Notes: generated from the sequence alone by a model not told the origin. Counted from the first letter of the stretch, positions 33,312 to 42,306 are shown. The stretch: DNA of 64,000 bases from Methylomonas sp. LW13 (GCF_016865255.1 NZ_CP033381.1:3782001-3846000); one strand, 5' to 3'. Numbers and translations: made by a program.

Positions 33312-33461
33312 AGGAAAACACCAATCTGAGACAAGTCCGGAGACAGATACGAAGCCATTATCAGCAATCAGCTTCCGGCAACCGGCCCCTTGCGGCTATT
33401 TTCAGCAAAAACATCGAGTAGCGGCTATGCTTCGCCGACATTTATCCAGTAACCGTTTCTA

Positions 33462-34691
33462 ATGCCACCGCCCTATGTAGCCGAGCCTATGCCATCGTCG
33501 TCGCTTAATAAAAAACTGGTTCTTACTTACAGTCTATGGAAAAAACTACTGGCCCTATTGGGATTAGCACTAGCCTTACGAATAGGTTGGGCGGGATTTC
33601 TGAGCAATTTCTTCATCCTCGAAGTTAGTTTTATTTTGTTGGGCATTTATTGGGCATGGGTGATTCTTGGCATCGTCTCGACTATATCGATTACTTTTTA
33701 TCCAGATAAAATCGTCAAACGCATGTGGTTCGGTCAAATCACAATCCCTACTCACGCATTGATGGACGTTATATCCCGAAGCCCAAGTAGCGGCGAATCA
33801 TTGCGATTTTTTCACGGATCGAGCAAAAACATCCGCGAGTCTATTCAGGTGGCGGGCTATTTTTTATCTCCAGAGCTGCGACTATGGCTGGACTCCTATC
33901 GCCGCAACATCTATCGACTAGGTGGCTTTTCCAGCCGCCCGTTGAGCAGCAACAGCGCTGTCTGCGTGGAGTTCGATAAAGCCGTGTCGTCTTTCCGTTT
34001 CATGGCCGTGCTGACCGGCGTCTATCTGCTGGTGTACGTGATTTATGCAACGATGCTGTACTGGCAATATCCGCTGTTTACCGGTTACGCGCCTCAATTG
34101 CCGGCCTGGCCGGTGCGCTTGTTGTTTGTTGCCATCGCCTTGGCGGCCTATCCGCTATTGCAAACGCTGGTCAAGCCACCCATCGGCGTTTCGAACTATA
34201 CGGTGCGCGTGGCGCTGGCCCAGCAACGAGCCTTCCGCTCAACATTGATCGCCAATGGCGTGGCCTGGTTGGGCTTACCGCTGTTTCTGTTGTGCGGTAA
34301 CAGGCTGGATTTTTATCTGCTGTTGTCGATAGGCGCGCTTTATCACTACGACTTCTATCCCCGGCTATCCACCTGGGAAAGCGTGTTGCAAGCCGCACCG
34401 GAAACCCGGCCGGTGCAAGCGGCAGTCCCTCGGCGTTCCATGCAGGTGTCACTGGCTTTGTTGGGCGGCTTATCGCTAGCCAATTATCACGGCAACCCCG
34501 ACGATTTTCGGATCCGCCAACAAGATTGCGTCGACGACCAGGGCAACCCGATTGAATGCCGAAGCAGCGGTGGCCACGGCGGCGGCTCGAGCTCCCGTTA
34601 TAGCGGCAATGGCAGCGCGGACAGCCATAGTTCGGTCAGGCGCGGCGGCTTTGGCTTCTTCGGCGGTTCGCATAGTTCTTTCGGCGGCTAA
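33462..34691 (+). CDS. Multi-span membrane protein with Gly/Ser-rich DUF1190-like tail
   Basis: 409 residues (an ATG at 33489 is an alternative start). Membrane helices at about 28-48, 50-75, then a soluble part, then helices at about 185-207, 220-245, 265-290 and 325-345. The C-terminal 70 residues include DCVDDQGNPIECRSSGGHGG and end GGFGFFGGSHSSFGG. That Gly/Ser tail resembles the end of DUF1190 proteins (YgiB, YjfM), which are encoded beside YgiC/YjfC ligases in E. coli; here it appears on a membrane protein directly before such a ligase. First gene of a five-gene operon; the next ATG is 2 bases after its stop. Confidence 0.7.
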   Translation: MPPPYVAEPMPSSSLNKKLVLTYSLWKKLLALLGLALALRIGWAGFLSNFFILEVSFILLGIYWAWVILGIVSTISITFYPDKIVKRMWFGQITIPTHALMDVISRSPSSGESLRFFHGSSKNIRESIQVAGYFLSPELRLWLDSYRRNIYRLGGFSSRPLSSNSAVCVEFDKAVSSFRFMAVLTGVYLLVYVIYATMLYWQYPLFTGYAPQLPAWPVRLLFVAIALAAYPLLQTLVKPPIGVSNYTVRVALAQQRAFRSTLIANGVAWLGLPLFLLCGNRLDFYLLLSIGALYHYDFYPRLSTWESVLQAAPETRPVQAAVPRRSMQVSLALLGGLSLANYHGNPDDFRIRQQDCVDDQGNPIECRSSGGHGGGSSSRYSGNGSADSHSSVRRGGFGFFGGSHSSFGG

Positions 34692-34693
34692 GT

Positions 34694-35824
34694 ATGCAAC
34701 GGATCGAACTAAGGCCCCGCGCCGATTGGCAGCAGCGGGTCGAAGCCGTGGGGATGAATTATCACACCCTGGACGGCGATGTTTATTGGGACGAATCAGC
34801 CTGCTATCGCTTCACGGCCAGCCAGATCGATATTCTCGACGATGCCACCGCCGAATTGCATGCATTGTGTCTAAAAGCCGTTCAGGCCATCATCGACCGC
34901 AAGTTGTTCAAGCAATTGTTGATTCCGGATTGGGCCGTGCCCTATATTGTCGACTCTTGGGAACGCCGCGAACCCAGCGTTTACGGCCGCTTCGATTTGG
35001 CCTGGGACGGCAGCGGCCAACCCAAACTGCTGGAATACAACGCCGACACACCCACCGCGTTGCTGGAAGCCGGCGTGGTGCAATGGTTCTGGTTGCGGGA
35101 TTGCTATCCGGACGCCGATCAATTTAATTCGATACACGAAAAACTGCTGGTCTTTTGGCAAGATTACCGGCAACGCCAGCCCAGCCTGCATTTTGCCGGC
35201 GTCGACAGCAGCGACGAAGACAGCGGCAATCTGGAATATCTGCGCGACACTGCCGTGCAGGCCGGCCTGCAAACCCATCGTCTGGCTATCGACCAAATCG
35301 GCTGGGACGCCAACCGGCAACGCTTTGTCGATCTGCGCAATAACCCCATTGATGCGCTATTCAAACTGTATCCCTGGGAATGGCTGTTACAAGAAGAGTT
35401 TGGACCTTACTTGCCGCAAGCCCAACCGGCGATGCTGGAACCGCCCTGGAAACTACTGCTCAGCAACAAAGGCCTGTTGCCTATTTTGTGGGAGCTGTTT
35501 CCCGGCCACCCCAATCTGCTGGAGGCCAGTTTCGCCGACCGACCGCTACTGGGCGATTATGTACGCAAGCCGCTGTATTCCCGGGAAGGCGCCAATATCC
35601 AGATTCGCCGGGGCGCCAGCCTCGTCGAAACCGGCGGCAGTTACGGGGGCGAGTCCTGCATTTATCAACGCTATACCCCGCTGCCCGAGTTTGGCGGCAA
35701 TTTCCCGGTGATCGGCTCCTGGATCATCGCCGATCAACCCGCCGGCATCGGCATCCGTGAAGACAAAACCGAAATCACCGGCAACAATAGCCGCTTCATC
35801 CCGCATTATTTCGTCGAGAATTGA
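34694..35824 (+). CDS. ATP-grasp ligase of the glutathionylspermidine-synthase family (YgiC/YjfC-like)
   Basis: 376 residues, the length of YgiC/YjfC, which are the ligase half of glutathionylspermidine synthetase without the amidase domain. Visible motifs: WDEXACYRF-like start (YWDESACYRF), GRFDLAWDGSGQPKLLEYNADTPT in segments, KPLYSREGANI for ATP binding (about 292-304), and GGSYGGE. The reaction should join a carboxylate to an amine using ATP; the E. coli homologues have no confirmed substrate, so I do not name one. It sits between the membrane protein and the DUF350 gene, in the same company as in the E. coli yjf cluster, but here linked to CreB/CreC. Confidence 0.88.
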   Translation: MQRIELRPRADWQQRVEAVGMNYHTLDGDVYWDESACYRFTASQIDILDDATAELHALCLKAVQAIIDRKLFKQLLIPDWAVPYIVDSWERREPSVYGRFDLAWDGSGQPKLLEYNADTPTALLEAGVVQWFWLRDCYPDADQFNSIHEKLLVFWQDYRQRQPSLHFAGVDSSDEDSGNLEYLRDTAVQAGLQTHRLAIDQIGWDANRQRFVDLRNNPIDALFKLYPWEWLLQEEFGPYLPQAQPAMLEPPWKLLLSNKGLLPILWELFPGHPNLLEASFADRPLLGDYVRKPLYSREGANIQIRRGASLVETGGSYGGESCIYQRYTPLPEFGGNFPVIGSWIIADQPAGIGIREDKTEITGNNSRFIPHYFVEN

Positions 35825-35826
35825 CT

Positions 35827-36243
35827 ATGGAATCGCTAGACCTCTCTCACATCCTGGCCGGCGCCAACGGCTTTTTTCTGCATTTCATCGCGGCCGCCGC
35901 GCTAACCGGCGCGTTTGCTTTTTGTTATCTGTGGATTACGCCGTACGCGGAATTTAAACTAATCCGCGAGGGTAAAACCGCGCCGGCCGTGGCGTTTAGC
36001 GCCGCGCTGCTGGGCTTTGTGTTGGCGCTGTCCGGCGCCGTCGCCAACAGCGTGTCGTTTATCGATATGTTGATTTGGGCCGGTATTGCTTTATTTTTGC
36101 AAGTGCTGGTATTTGTTGGACTGCGGCTGGCTTTCGCGGACCTGTGCAAACGCATTGCCGACGACGAACTGGGACCCGCCATCGTCCTGGCCGGCTTCGC
36201 GCTCGCGGCGGGCTTATTAAGCGCGGCCTGCATGACTTATTAA
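35827..36243 (+). CDS. DUF350 inner-membrane protein (YjfL-like)
   Basis: 138 residues from the ATG at 35827, two bases after the ligase stop. Four transmembrane helices (about 15-35, 50-72, 78-100, 115-135) and the DUF350 pattern EFKLIREGKTAPAVAFSAALLG in two parts. DUF350 genes are repeatedly found with YjfC-type ligases, as here. Function unknown. The CreB gene begins 4 bases after its stop. Confidence 0.88.
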   Translation: MESLDLSHILAGANGFFLHFIAAAALTGAFAFCYLWITPYAEFKLIREGKTAPAVAFSAALLGFVLALSGAVANSVSFIDMLIWAGIALFLQVLVFVGLRLAFADLCKRIADDELGPAIVLAGFALAAGLLSAACMTY

Positions 36244-36247
36244 CGCC

Positions 36248-36940
36248 GTGACTGCCAGCAAACGCATCTTAATCGTCGAAGACGAACCGGCGATTGCCGA
36301 CACCTTGATTTATGTGCTGAACAGCAGCGGTTACCGAACCGAGCACGTCGGATTACTGCAAACCGCCTTGGTCAGATTGCAATCCACCGAGTTCTCTTTG
36401 GTGATTCTCGATGTCGGCCTGCCGGACGGTAACGGCTTTGACTTGTGCCGGCAGTTGCGTCGATTTTCGGATATTCCGGTGATTTTTCTGACCGCGCACG
36501 GCGACGAAATCGACCGTATCGTCGGCTTGGAAATCGGTGCCGACGACTATGTGACCAAGCCGTTTAGTCCGCGCGAAGTGGCGGCCAGAGTTGGCGTAAT
36601 TCTGCGCCGACTTGGTACAGCGGATACTAATAAGCCAGCAGCGCCGCCTAACGCCCAGTTTGATTTGGATAGCCAAGCCGGCCGCATCGGCTATTACGGG
36701 CAATTGCTGGATTTGACCCGTTACGAATTTTTGTTGCTGAAACTATTCATCGAACACCCCGAGCGGATTTTCTCCCGCGAACAACTGTTGGAAAGAATCT
36801 GGCAAGACCCCGGCGATGTGTTCGACCGCACCGTCGATACCCACATCAAAACCCTGCGTGCCAAACTGCGCTTGGCCGCCGCCAACCAAGATCCGATACG
36901 CACGCATCGCGGCCTGGGTTATAGCTTGCAAAGCCGATGA
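36248..36940 (+). CDS. creB: Response regulator CreB
   Basis: 230 residues from a GTG at 36248. Receiver domain with phospho-acceptor D55 (VILDVGLPDG), acidic pocket ED, T (FLTAHG) and K (TKPFS), then an OmpR/PhoB winged-helix domain (about 130-228, with TRYEFLLLKLFIEHP and FDRTVDTHIKTLRAKL). The sequence is CreB-like. In E. coli CreBC responds to carbon/growth conditions and controls creD and other genes; no creD is here. It overlaps the kinase gene by 4 bases and is fused into the ligase/DUF350 operon. Confidence 0.9.
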   Translation: MTASKRILIVEDEPAIADTLIYVLNSSGYRTEHVGLLQTALVRLQSTEFSLVILDVGLPDGNGFDLCRQLRRFSDIPVIFLTAHGDEIDRIVGLEIGADDYVTKPFSPREVAARVGVILRRLGTADTNKPAAPPNAQFDLDSQAGRIGYYGQLLDLTRYEFLLLKLFIEHPERIFSREQLLERIWQDPGDVFDRTVDTHIKTLRAKLRLAAANQDPIRTHRGLGYSLQSR

Positions 36941-38367
36941 AGTTATCGGTACGGCTGTTTTTAGGTTATTTCCTGCTGGTGGCCGTGACCGGGCAACTGG
37001 TGCTGTTACTGGTGGTGAAGCAGATCGACCCCGGCGTGCGCACCGCGCTGGAAGCCAGTTTGGTCGATACCGCCAACCTGCTGGCCGAACTGGCCGCGCC
37101 GGATTTGCGGCAAGGCAGCATCGCCGACGGCCATTTCGCTCAAGCGGTCAAGCGCTACAGCAAGCGGCCGGTATCCGCGACCATCTTCGGCTTTCCGAAA
37201 CAAACGCTGGATTACCGGGTTTACGTCACCGACGCGGCCGGCATCGTCCAATTTGATTCGGCGGGAACGGCAATCGGCGAAAACTACTCGCGCTGGAACG
37301 ATGTGTATCTAACCCTGCAAGGCCAATACGGCGCGCGTTCCTCGCAGGCCAATCCCGGCGATAAGGCCAGCTCGACCATGCATGTCGCGGCGCCGGTGCG
37401 CTACGGCGATAAATTGATAGGTGTGGTTACCGTCGCCTACCCCACCGCCCTGCTGCAACCCATTGTCGACGCCAGCAAGCATGCCATACAACGCGGGGCC
37501 TTCTGGTTGTTCGGCGGCGCTTTACTATTCGGCGCGGTTTTCAACTGGCGCTTGACCCGCGCCATCGAGCTATTGGTCCGTTATGCGCGCAGCATCGCGT
37601 CCGGCGGCAAAGCCAGCCCGCCCAAATTGCGCAGCGTCGAATTGTCCACACTGGCACACGCCTTGGAAAGCATGCGCCAGGAACTGGAAGGCAAACAATA
37701 CGTCGAACGATACGTACAAACCTTGACTCATGAAATGAAAAGCCCGCTGGCCGCCATTCGTGGCGCGGCCGAATTGCTGGAAGAACCGCTGCCGGATGCC
37801 AACCGCCGCCGCTTCGCCGCCAATGCCCGCGAACAAGCCGAGCGCCTGGACCAGTTAATCGAACGGCTATTGGGGCTGGCGGAGTTAGAGCAGCGCCAGC
37901 AATTATCCGATCCACAACTATTGGATTTAGGTGAGATGGTCAATAGTGTCCTGGCGGAAAAAGCCCCGCAATTGCTGCAACTGCATTTGCAAACCGCCGT
38001 GTCGCTAGACGAACCGCTACCAGTGCTGGCGGAAGAGTTTTTATTGCGGCAGGCCATCTCCAATCTTTTGGATAACGCCTTGGCCTTTGCCCCTGCCGAG
38101 TCCACAATCGAAATCGACGGCCGCCGCGACGGCAAACAAATCATCTTGCGCATCCGCGACCACGGCCCAGGCATTCCTGACTACGCGCTGGCGCGAGTGT
38201 TCGAACGCTTCTACTCCCTGCCCCGCCCCAACAATGGCCGTAAGAGCACCGGCCTGGGACTGGCTTTCGTTCGAGAAGTGGCTGCGCTACATGGCGGCGA
38301 GATCAAGGTCGGCAATGCAGAGGGCGGCGGGGCGATGGCAGCGTTGAATTTGCCGGAAAGTGATTGA
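36937..38367 (+). CDS. creC: Sensor histidine kinase CreC
   Basis: 476 residues. TM1 about 7-27, a periplasmic CreC-type sensor domain (about 28-185), TM2 about 186-205, HAMP-like linker, HisKA with H265 (LTHEMKSPLAAIRG) and HATPase with N, G1 and G2 boxes (NLLDNALAFAP, DHGPGIPD, STGLGLAFVREV). Length and order match CreC. It is the last gene of the operon that begins at 33462, so signal sensing by CreC probably feeds back on the ligase genes. Confidence 0.9.
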   Translation: MKLSVRLFLGYFLLVAVTGQLVLLLVVKQIDPGVRTALEASLVDTANLLAELAAPDLRQGSIADGHFAQAVKRYSKRPVSATIFGFPKQTLDYRVYVTDAAGIVQFDSAGTAIGENYSRWNDVYLTLQGQYGARSSQANPGDKASSTMHVAAPVRYGDKLIGVVTVAYPTALLQPIVDASKHAIQRGAFWLFGGALLFGAVFNWRLTRAIELLVRYARSIASGGKASPPKLRSVELSTLAHALESMRQELEGKQYVERYVQTLTHEMKSPLAAIRGAAELLEEPLPDANRRRFAANAREQAERLDQLIERLLGLAELEQRQQLSDPQLLDLGEMVNSVLAEKAPQLLQLHLQTAVSLDEPLPVLAEEFLLRQAISNLLDNALAFAPAESTIEIDGRRDGKQIILRIRDHGPGIPDYALARVFERFYSLPRPNNGRKSTGLGLAFVREVAALHGGEIKVGNAEGGGAMAALNLPESD

Positions 38368-38450
38368 GAAACAGTGCAATCGACGATCAATTTACCTTTG
38401 TCTGATCATCATTCCAAACTCCTGAATTCTGACTAGCCAAAGGAAGAAAA

Positions 38451-38540
38451 ATGAAAACATCGATAATTGCAGTCGTCAATTTCAATGTCCGTATTCTCAA
38501 AACCAGCCAAGCGTGGCAAGCTGGCAAATATGATCTTTAA
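38451..38540 (+). CDS. Short upstream ORF, possible leader peptide or frameshift remnant
   Basis: 29 codons with a strong AGGAAG ribosome site just before the ATG. It ends at TAA 38538-38540, overlapping the ATG (38530) of the large downstream gene in another frame. That downstream ATG has no ribosome site of its own, so either translation is coupled through this ORF or an ancient indel has split off the original start. Confidence 0.45.
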   Translation: MKTSIIAVVNFNVRILKTSQAWQAGKYDL

Positions 38541-40401
38541 GGTCATAGTTTTCTGCTTGGCTGTATTGCCGATACAGGTATTTGCTTGCAGTTGTTGGGA
38601 TCCAGAGCCGGAAGAGTATCTTCAAGCCAGCACATTGATTTTCAAAGGTATTGTTGAATCGGTTGAAAAAATTGTGCCGACATCCGTAGCGGACAAATAT
38701 AGCATTGCCACAATACCCGATGAACTCGCATCAAGCCGCGCTAAATTTAAACTGACAACCTCCTATAAAGGACCGGAATCCAAAGAGATCGATATCGAAT
38801 TTCATAACAATAGCGCGAGTTGCGGATGGGATTTTTCTGTTGGCAAGGAGGTAACCGTGTTTGCTGACGGCAATGCTCGGAATGGTTTCAAAACTAGCAT
38901 GTGCATGATGTTCCCTTATGTATATTCTATTGAGCACGGCGATAATCGATATCAAAAAGCCATTGATGCTTACCGAAAAAAACGGAATTCCTTATTCTCC
39001 CTGTTACGAAACACACGTAAAAACCAAGTGTTATTACGAGAACCAGCCACCTTTTTCGTTCGAAATCAGGACTATGCTGCGGCAGAACTGGCGTTTAACC
39101 AAATACTTAAACTACGACTCAAAGACCTATCAGCCTTGGTAGGCCGGGCCGACGCCCGATACAAACAAGGCGCCTATGAACTTGCTTTGGCAGACTATCA
39201 GGCTATCCAAAAACTGGATATACAGAATAGTACTGCTCGACATGGAAAAACTTTTGCTTTGTTAAAACTTGGAAGAATTCAAGAACTTGGGGACGACAGA
39301 GACTTTAGCGGTTACGAAAATGATTTGGATCATTCGTCTTTCGCCGGCCTGAATTTGGCTGGTGCCAATTTCCGGGGCGCCAAACTTAGCAATACGGATT
39401 TCTCCGGAGCCGATTTGAGTAATGCCGATTTCTCTGAATCCGATATACATAGCTCTAATTTCAAGGGAGCGAAACTCAGTCATGCGAAATTTCGTAATCT
39501 AAAAAGCGCATCCGAAACACAATTCAATCACGCTGATCTTCGACACGCCGACTTTGGTGACACCGTTTTGTTTGCCACAAACTTCGACAACGCGATACTC
39601 GATGATGCCGATTTTTCTAGAGCCGACATGAGGCTCGCTTCCTTTGAGGGAGCTTCGATCAACAACACTAAATTGCACGGCAAACGTATGGTTTCAGCCA
39701 ATCTACGCGGTTTGAAATTCGTTGATCAGGATTTATCTGGCGCGGACTTTCGAGGTGCCGATTTACGCGGCACGATCTTTCAATCCACGAATCTTAAGGG
39801 AGCTATTTTTGGCGTAGCAGAAGGGAAAATTACTAATCTACAAGACTCTGACTTGTCCAAGGCCAATCTCACCGATGTTGATTGGGGTCCCGTTATTGTC
39901 GACTGCCATACTAAGTTGCCGTATAACTTGGATATAGCAAAATTACTGGTCTTTCGTATATGGACTGGTTGCAAGGAAAATCCCCCGCGAACCGCTCCAC
40001 CAACTACGTATCGCTTTCCATGGGGAATAGTACTGCAAGGTATAGATGCTTCGAATTCCTACTATGTTGACGGAGACTTGTCGAGATTTAGATTTCAGCA
40101 CTCCAATTTCGACAACAGCGATTTTTCGCATGCCACGCTGATCGGTTTGGATATTCAAGGCGGAAGCTATCAAAAAGCTAACTTCGAATACGCCAATCTC
40201 ACCAATGCTCATTTTACGGCAGTAAGCTTTAGCGAAGCTTCGTTTGCCCACGCCAATTTATCCAACGTCAAGTTAAGAGATGTGAATTTTTCCACAGCGA
40301 ATCTGGAGGATGCGCAGCTTACAGGCCTGTGTTTCGACGTTAAGAGTAAATGGCCGGAAGGATTCGATCCGCTTGCCGCTGGCGCTAAGTTGTGCGAATA
40401 A
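38530..40401 (+). CDS. Secreted NTR-like/TPR/pentapeptide-repeat protein
   Basis: 623 residues from the ATG at 38530, which begins a signal peptide (MIFKVIVFCLAVLPIQVFA); in-frame starts at 38467 (TTG) and 38485 (ATG) would place it inside. The mature end CSCWDPEPEEYLQASTLIFK resembles the N-terminus of netrin/TIMP-like (NTR) domains, with further Cys at about 100 and 125. A TPR-like pair follows (about 190-265), then long pentapeptide-repeat runs of the A(D/N)LxX type (about 275-455 and 500-605) broken by a Cys-containing insert. The gene is visibly richer in A and T than its neighbours, a hint of horizontal transfer. Function unknown; pentapeptide helices usually bind proteins or DNA. Confidence 0.85.
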   Translation: MIFKVIVFCLAVLPIQVFACSCWDPEPEEYLQASTLIFKGIVESVEKIVPTSVADKYSIATIPDELASSRAKFKLTTSYKGPESKEIDIEFHNNSASCGWDFSVGKEVTVFADGNARNGFKTSMCMMFPYVYSIEHGDNRYQKAIDAYRKKRNSLFSLLRNTRKNQVLLREPATFFVRNQDYAAAELAFNQILKLRLKDLSALVGRADARYKQGAYELALADYQAIQKLDIQNSTARHGKTFALLKLGRIQELGDDRDFSGYENDLDHSSFAGLNLAGANFRGAKLSNTDFSGADLSNADFSESDIHSSNFKGAKLSHAKFRNLKSASETQFNHADLRHADFGDTVLFATNFDNAILDDADFSRADMRLASFEGASINNTKLHGKRMVSANLRGLKFVDQDLSGADFRGADLRGTIFQSTNLKGAIFGVAEGKITNLQDSDLSKANLTDVDWGPVIVDCHTKLPYNLDIAKLLVFRIWTGCKENPPRTAPPTTYRFPWGIVLQGIDASNSYYVDGDLSRFRFQHSNFDNSDFSHATLIGLDIQGGSYQKANFEYANLTNAHFTAVSFSEASFAHANLSNVKLRDVNFSTANLEDAQLTGLCFDVKSKWPEGFDPLAAGAKLCE

Positions 40402-40518
40402 GCTGCCGTGACCCACAACTGAGCAAAAGCCATCCGCAGTTAACGCCCCCAACGAATCCAATTCATCAAACAAACGCTCGATGCTCGCTTAGGTCCCCTC
40501 ACAGCCTTTTAGGCTAGA

Positions 40519-40868
40519 GTGCGCGAAGTGTTCCCTAACAATTTAGCTTCTATTTGTCACGCAACCACTATCGCCAACCAGCCCTAAACATCACTTGTTT
40601 CCAGTCAGCAACAATCAAGTTTTTAACGTATATTTTCCGCATATTTGCAAAACCGGCGATCACTATCGATGGAAGACAATTACGCGATTTCCAGCCCAAA
40701 ACACATGATCAATTACCTAACGGGAATCCCGCGGCGTCATTGCATTTTGTCCGCTCGCTATGCGGTTAATGATCAAGCGGTTTTAACCGTAATGTTACAA
40801 ATTGACCTTAAGCAGAATGCTTTGGCGATAGACGCTCGAAAAATTAATAACACGATGGTTTGCGAGCT
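40519..40868. repeat. Duplicated copy A of the ycgR promoter and 5' region
   Basis: 40519-40560 matches 42112-42154, and 35 bases around TTTTAACGTATATTTTCCGC (40620-40655) are identical to 42258-42292. Similarity continues into the coding part to about 40850. The two copies flank the protoglobin/roadblock genes. Confidence 0.85.
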
Positions 40869-40890
40869 AATTCTCATAAGCCACAAATAA
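40669..40890 (+). pseudogene. Truncated ycgR copy (N-terminal YcgR domain only)
   Basis: 73 codons. Residues 1-55 (MEDNYAISSPKHMINYL..., HCILSARYAVND) align with residues 1-58 of the full YcgR-like protein encoded at 42307, mostly by conservative changes. Then the sequence diverges (DARKINNTMVC...) and stops before the PilZ domain. Its upstream region is also duplicated, so it is a decayed partial duplicate that may still be transcribed. Whether it makes a short stable protein cannot be told. Confidence 0.8.
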
Positions 40891-41028
40891 GCCGTGCAAA
40901 AAAATACCTAACAAAAAACCTGGTATATGCTTTCCTCGCTGAGTCTAACTAGCAAGACCATGCGGCCGCACTAAAAACACCCCCACAAAGTCGGCTGCAA
41001 TTTTTTTAGTTCACGAGGAGAGTTTTTA

Positions 41029-41592
41029 ATGTCATTGGATTTCGAAAAGCTGACCGTATACGGCAAATCGTTTAGCGGGTTTACCCCCGATAAGGAAGCT
41101 TTGTTGTTAGAGGTTGGGTCGCAAATTAAGCCGTATCTGGCGGCGGTAACCGACGAATTTTATCAACAGTTGAGCACCATACCGGAAACGGCTTCGTTTC
41201 TGGAAGGCCGAGTCGAGGGTTTGAAAAATACCCACCGCCTATGGATGGAAGGGCTATTCACAGGCCCCTATGATAAAGACTTTACCGCACAGATGTTCAA
41301 GGTCGGTGATGTGCATGTCAAGGTTAAGTTGCCTGTCGAATTCATGGCCGGAGCGATGACTTTGATCAATAACCGTCTTTTCACACTGATAGTTGAAACC
41401 TTTGGTGACGATAAGCAATATTGCGCTCGGACGATTGCCGCGGTTAACTCGGTAACCGGCTTTTCATTGCTGGTGATGCAGCAATCCTATCAAGCCTCGA
41501 GCCTGGCGGAAGAACTGGAAAAGTTTTTGAAAATTTCCGGCATGAGCCGCACGTTATTCACCAATCTGGCCTTGGCCTACAGAGACAAATAA
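41029..41592 (+). CDS. Protoglobin-like heme-sensor protein
   Basis: 187 residues; GAGGAGA ribosome site. This is the globin domain found in globin-coupled sensors and protoglobins: FTPDKEALLLEVGSQIKPYL (pre-A/A/B helices), then GDVHVKVKLP with the proximal heme ligand H96, then helices G-H (TLINNRLFTLIVE, YQASSLAEELEKFL). It has no output domain, so it should bind O2, NO or CO and pass the signal to a partner. The best partner candidate is the roadblock protein encoded 10 bases downstream; the YcgR and LuxR-type genes further on suggest motility or gene control as the output. Confidence 0.88.
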   Translation: MSLDFEKLTVYGKSFSGFTPDKEALLLEVGSQIKPYLAAVTDEFYQQLSTIPETASFLEGRVEGLKNTHRLWMEGLFTGPYDKDFTAQMFKVGDVHVKVKLPVEFMAGAMTLINNRLFTLIVETFGDDKQYCARTIAAVNSVTGFSLLVMQQSYQASSLAEELEKFLKISGMSRTLFTNLALAYRDK

Positions 41593-41602
41593 GGAGATCA
41601 CT

Positions 41603-41965
41603 ATGCGCGCGGATTTATTAATATCTGTTTTGACGGAATTGAATGGTTCGTCGGCCGACATCGAAGCCAGTGGCGTGATATCGACTGATGGTTTAATGAT
41701 GGCCTCGGTATTACCGGCTTCCATGGACGAAGACCGGGTAGGCGCGATGAGCGCCGCCATGTTGTCATTGGGTGACCGGACTGCGCAAGAGCTGGCGAGA
41801 GGCGAGTTGGAGCAAGTGCTGATCAAAGGCAAGGCCGGCTATGTGTTAATGACCTATGCCGGTTCTGAGGGTGTTCTCACCGTTTTAACCAAGTCATCGG
41901 CCAAATTGGGCTTGATATTTCTTGATGTTAAGCGAGCGGCGGTTCAGATCGCGGAGATGCTGTAA
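41603..41965 (+). CDS. Roadblock/LC7-domain protein
   Basis: 120 residues, the whole protein being one roadblock/LC7 domain (ELNGSSADIEASGVISTDGLMMAS, a beta-meander, then LVKGK-type YVLMTYAGSEGVLTVLTKSSAKLGLIFLD in two pieces and a final helix). AAGGAGA precedes the ATG. Bacterial roadblock proteins often regulate small GTPases such as MglA or act as dimeric adaptors; no GTPase is nearby. It starts 10 bases after the protoglobin gene and is clearly co-transcribed with it. Confidence 0.9.
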   Translation: MRADLLISVLTELNGSSADIEASGVISTDGLMMASVLPASMDEDRVGAMSAAMLSLGDRTAQELARGELEQVLIKGKAGYVLMTYAGSEGVLTVLTKSSAKLGLIFLDVKRAAVQIAEML

Positions 41966-41978
41966 AGATTGAATTGGA

Positions 41979-42000
41979 GTGACGGGATTACGCCCGTCAC
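41979..42000. other. Stem-loop after the roadblock gene, and 306 further bases without a gene
   Basis: GTGACGGG-ATTACG-CCCGTCAC is a perfect 8-bp stem, 14 bases after the roadblock stop. It lacks a T-run, so it may be a weak terminator or mRNA end. The rest of 41966-42306 holds the duplicated ycgR upstream copy B (42112-42292) and an anonymous 64-codon leftward frame with no recognisable similarity. Confidence 0.5.
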
Positions 42001-42111
42001 CTCGATCTTACCACCGGTCAGACTGTTTTCCGCATCAGGCGGTCGATCCCCGCCTTCAAATACCTTTACCGCTCCCAGGGGGATGTCAATACCAAAGCTA
42101 GACAGATCAAG

Positions 42112-42305
42112 GTGCGCGCTATGCTTCCCTGACAACTTAGCCTGAATTTGTCACATCGGCACTCGCTCGTTGCTCCAGTGTCGCACCCACTAGACCTAAA
42201 CGTCCCCGCCCTAAAAAGCTTAAGCCCCTACTTATTTCCAACAAGGCAACAATCCGGTTTTTAACGTATATTTTCCGCATATTTGCAAAACCGATGATCA
42301 CTAGC
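42112..42305. repeat. Duplicated copy B of the ycgR upstream region
   Basis: Partner of 40519-40668. The identical block at 42258-42292 lies 14 to 48 bases before the ycgR start codon and probably contains the promoter, which would explain why it stayed conserved in both copies. Confidence 0.85.
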
Positions 42306-42306
42306 A

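Noticed and set aside
33128-33367. 79-codon leftward frame in the nitrogen operon upstream region
   Set aside because: Overlaps the sigma-54-like promoter and enhancer-like sites; no domain.
41944-42135. 64-codon leftward frame between the roadblock and ycgR genes
   Set aside because: Looks protein-like in places but matches nothing I know and runs through a stem-loop and part of the duplicated region.
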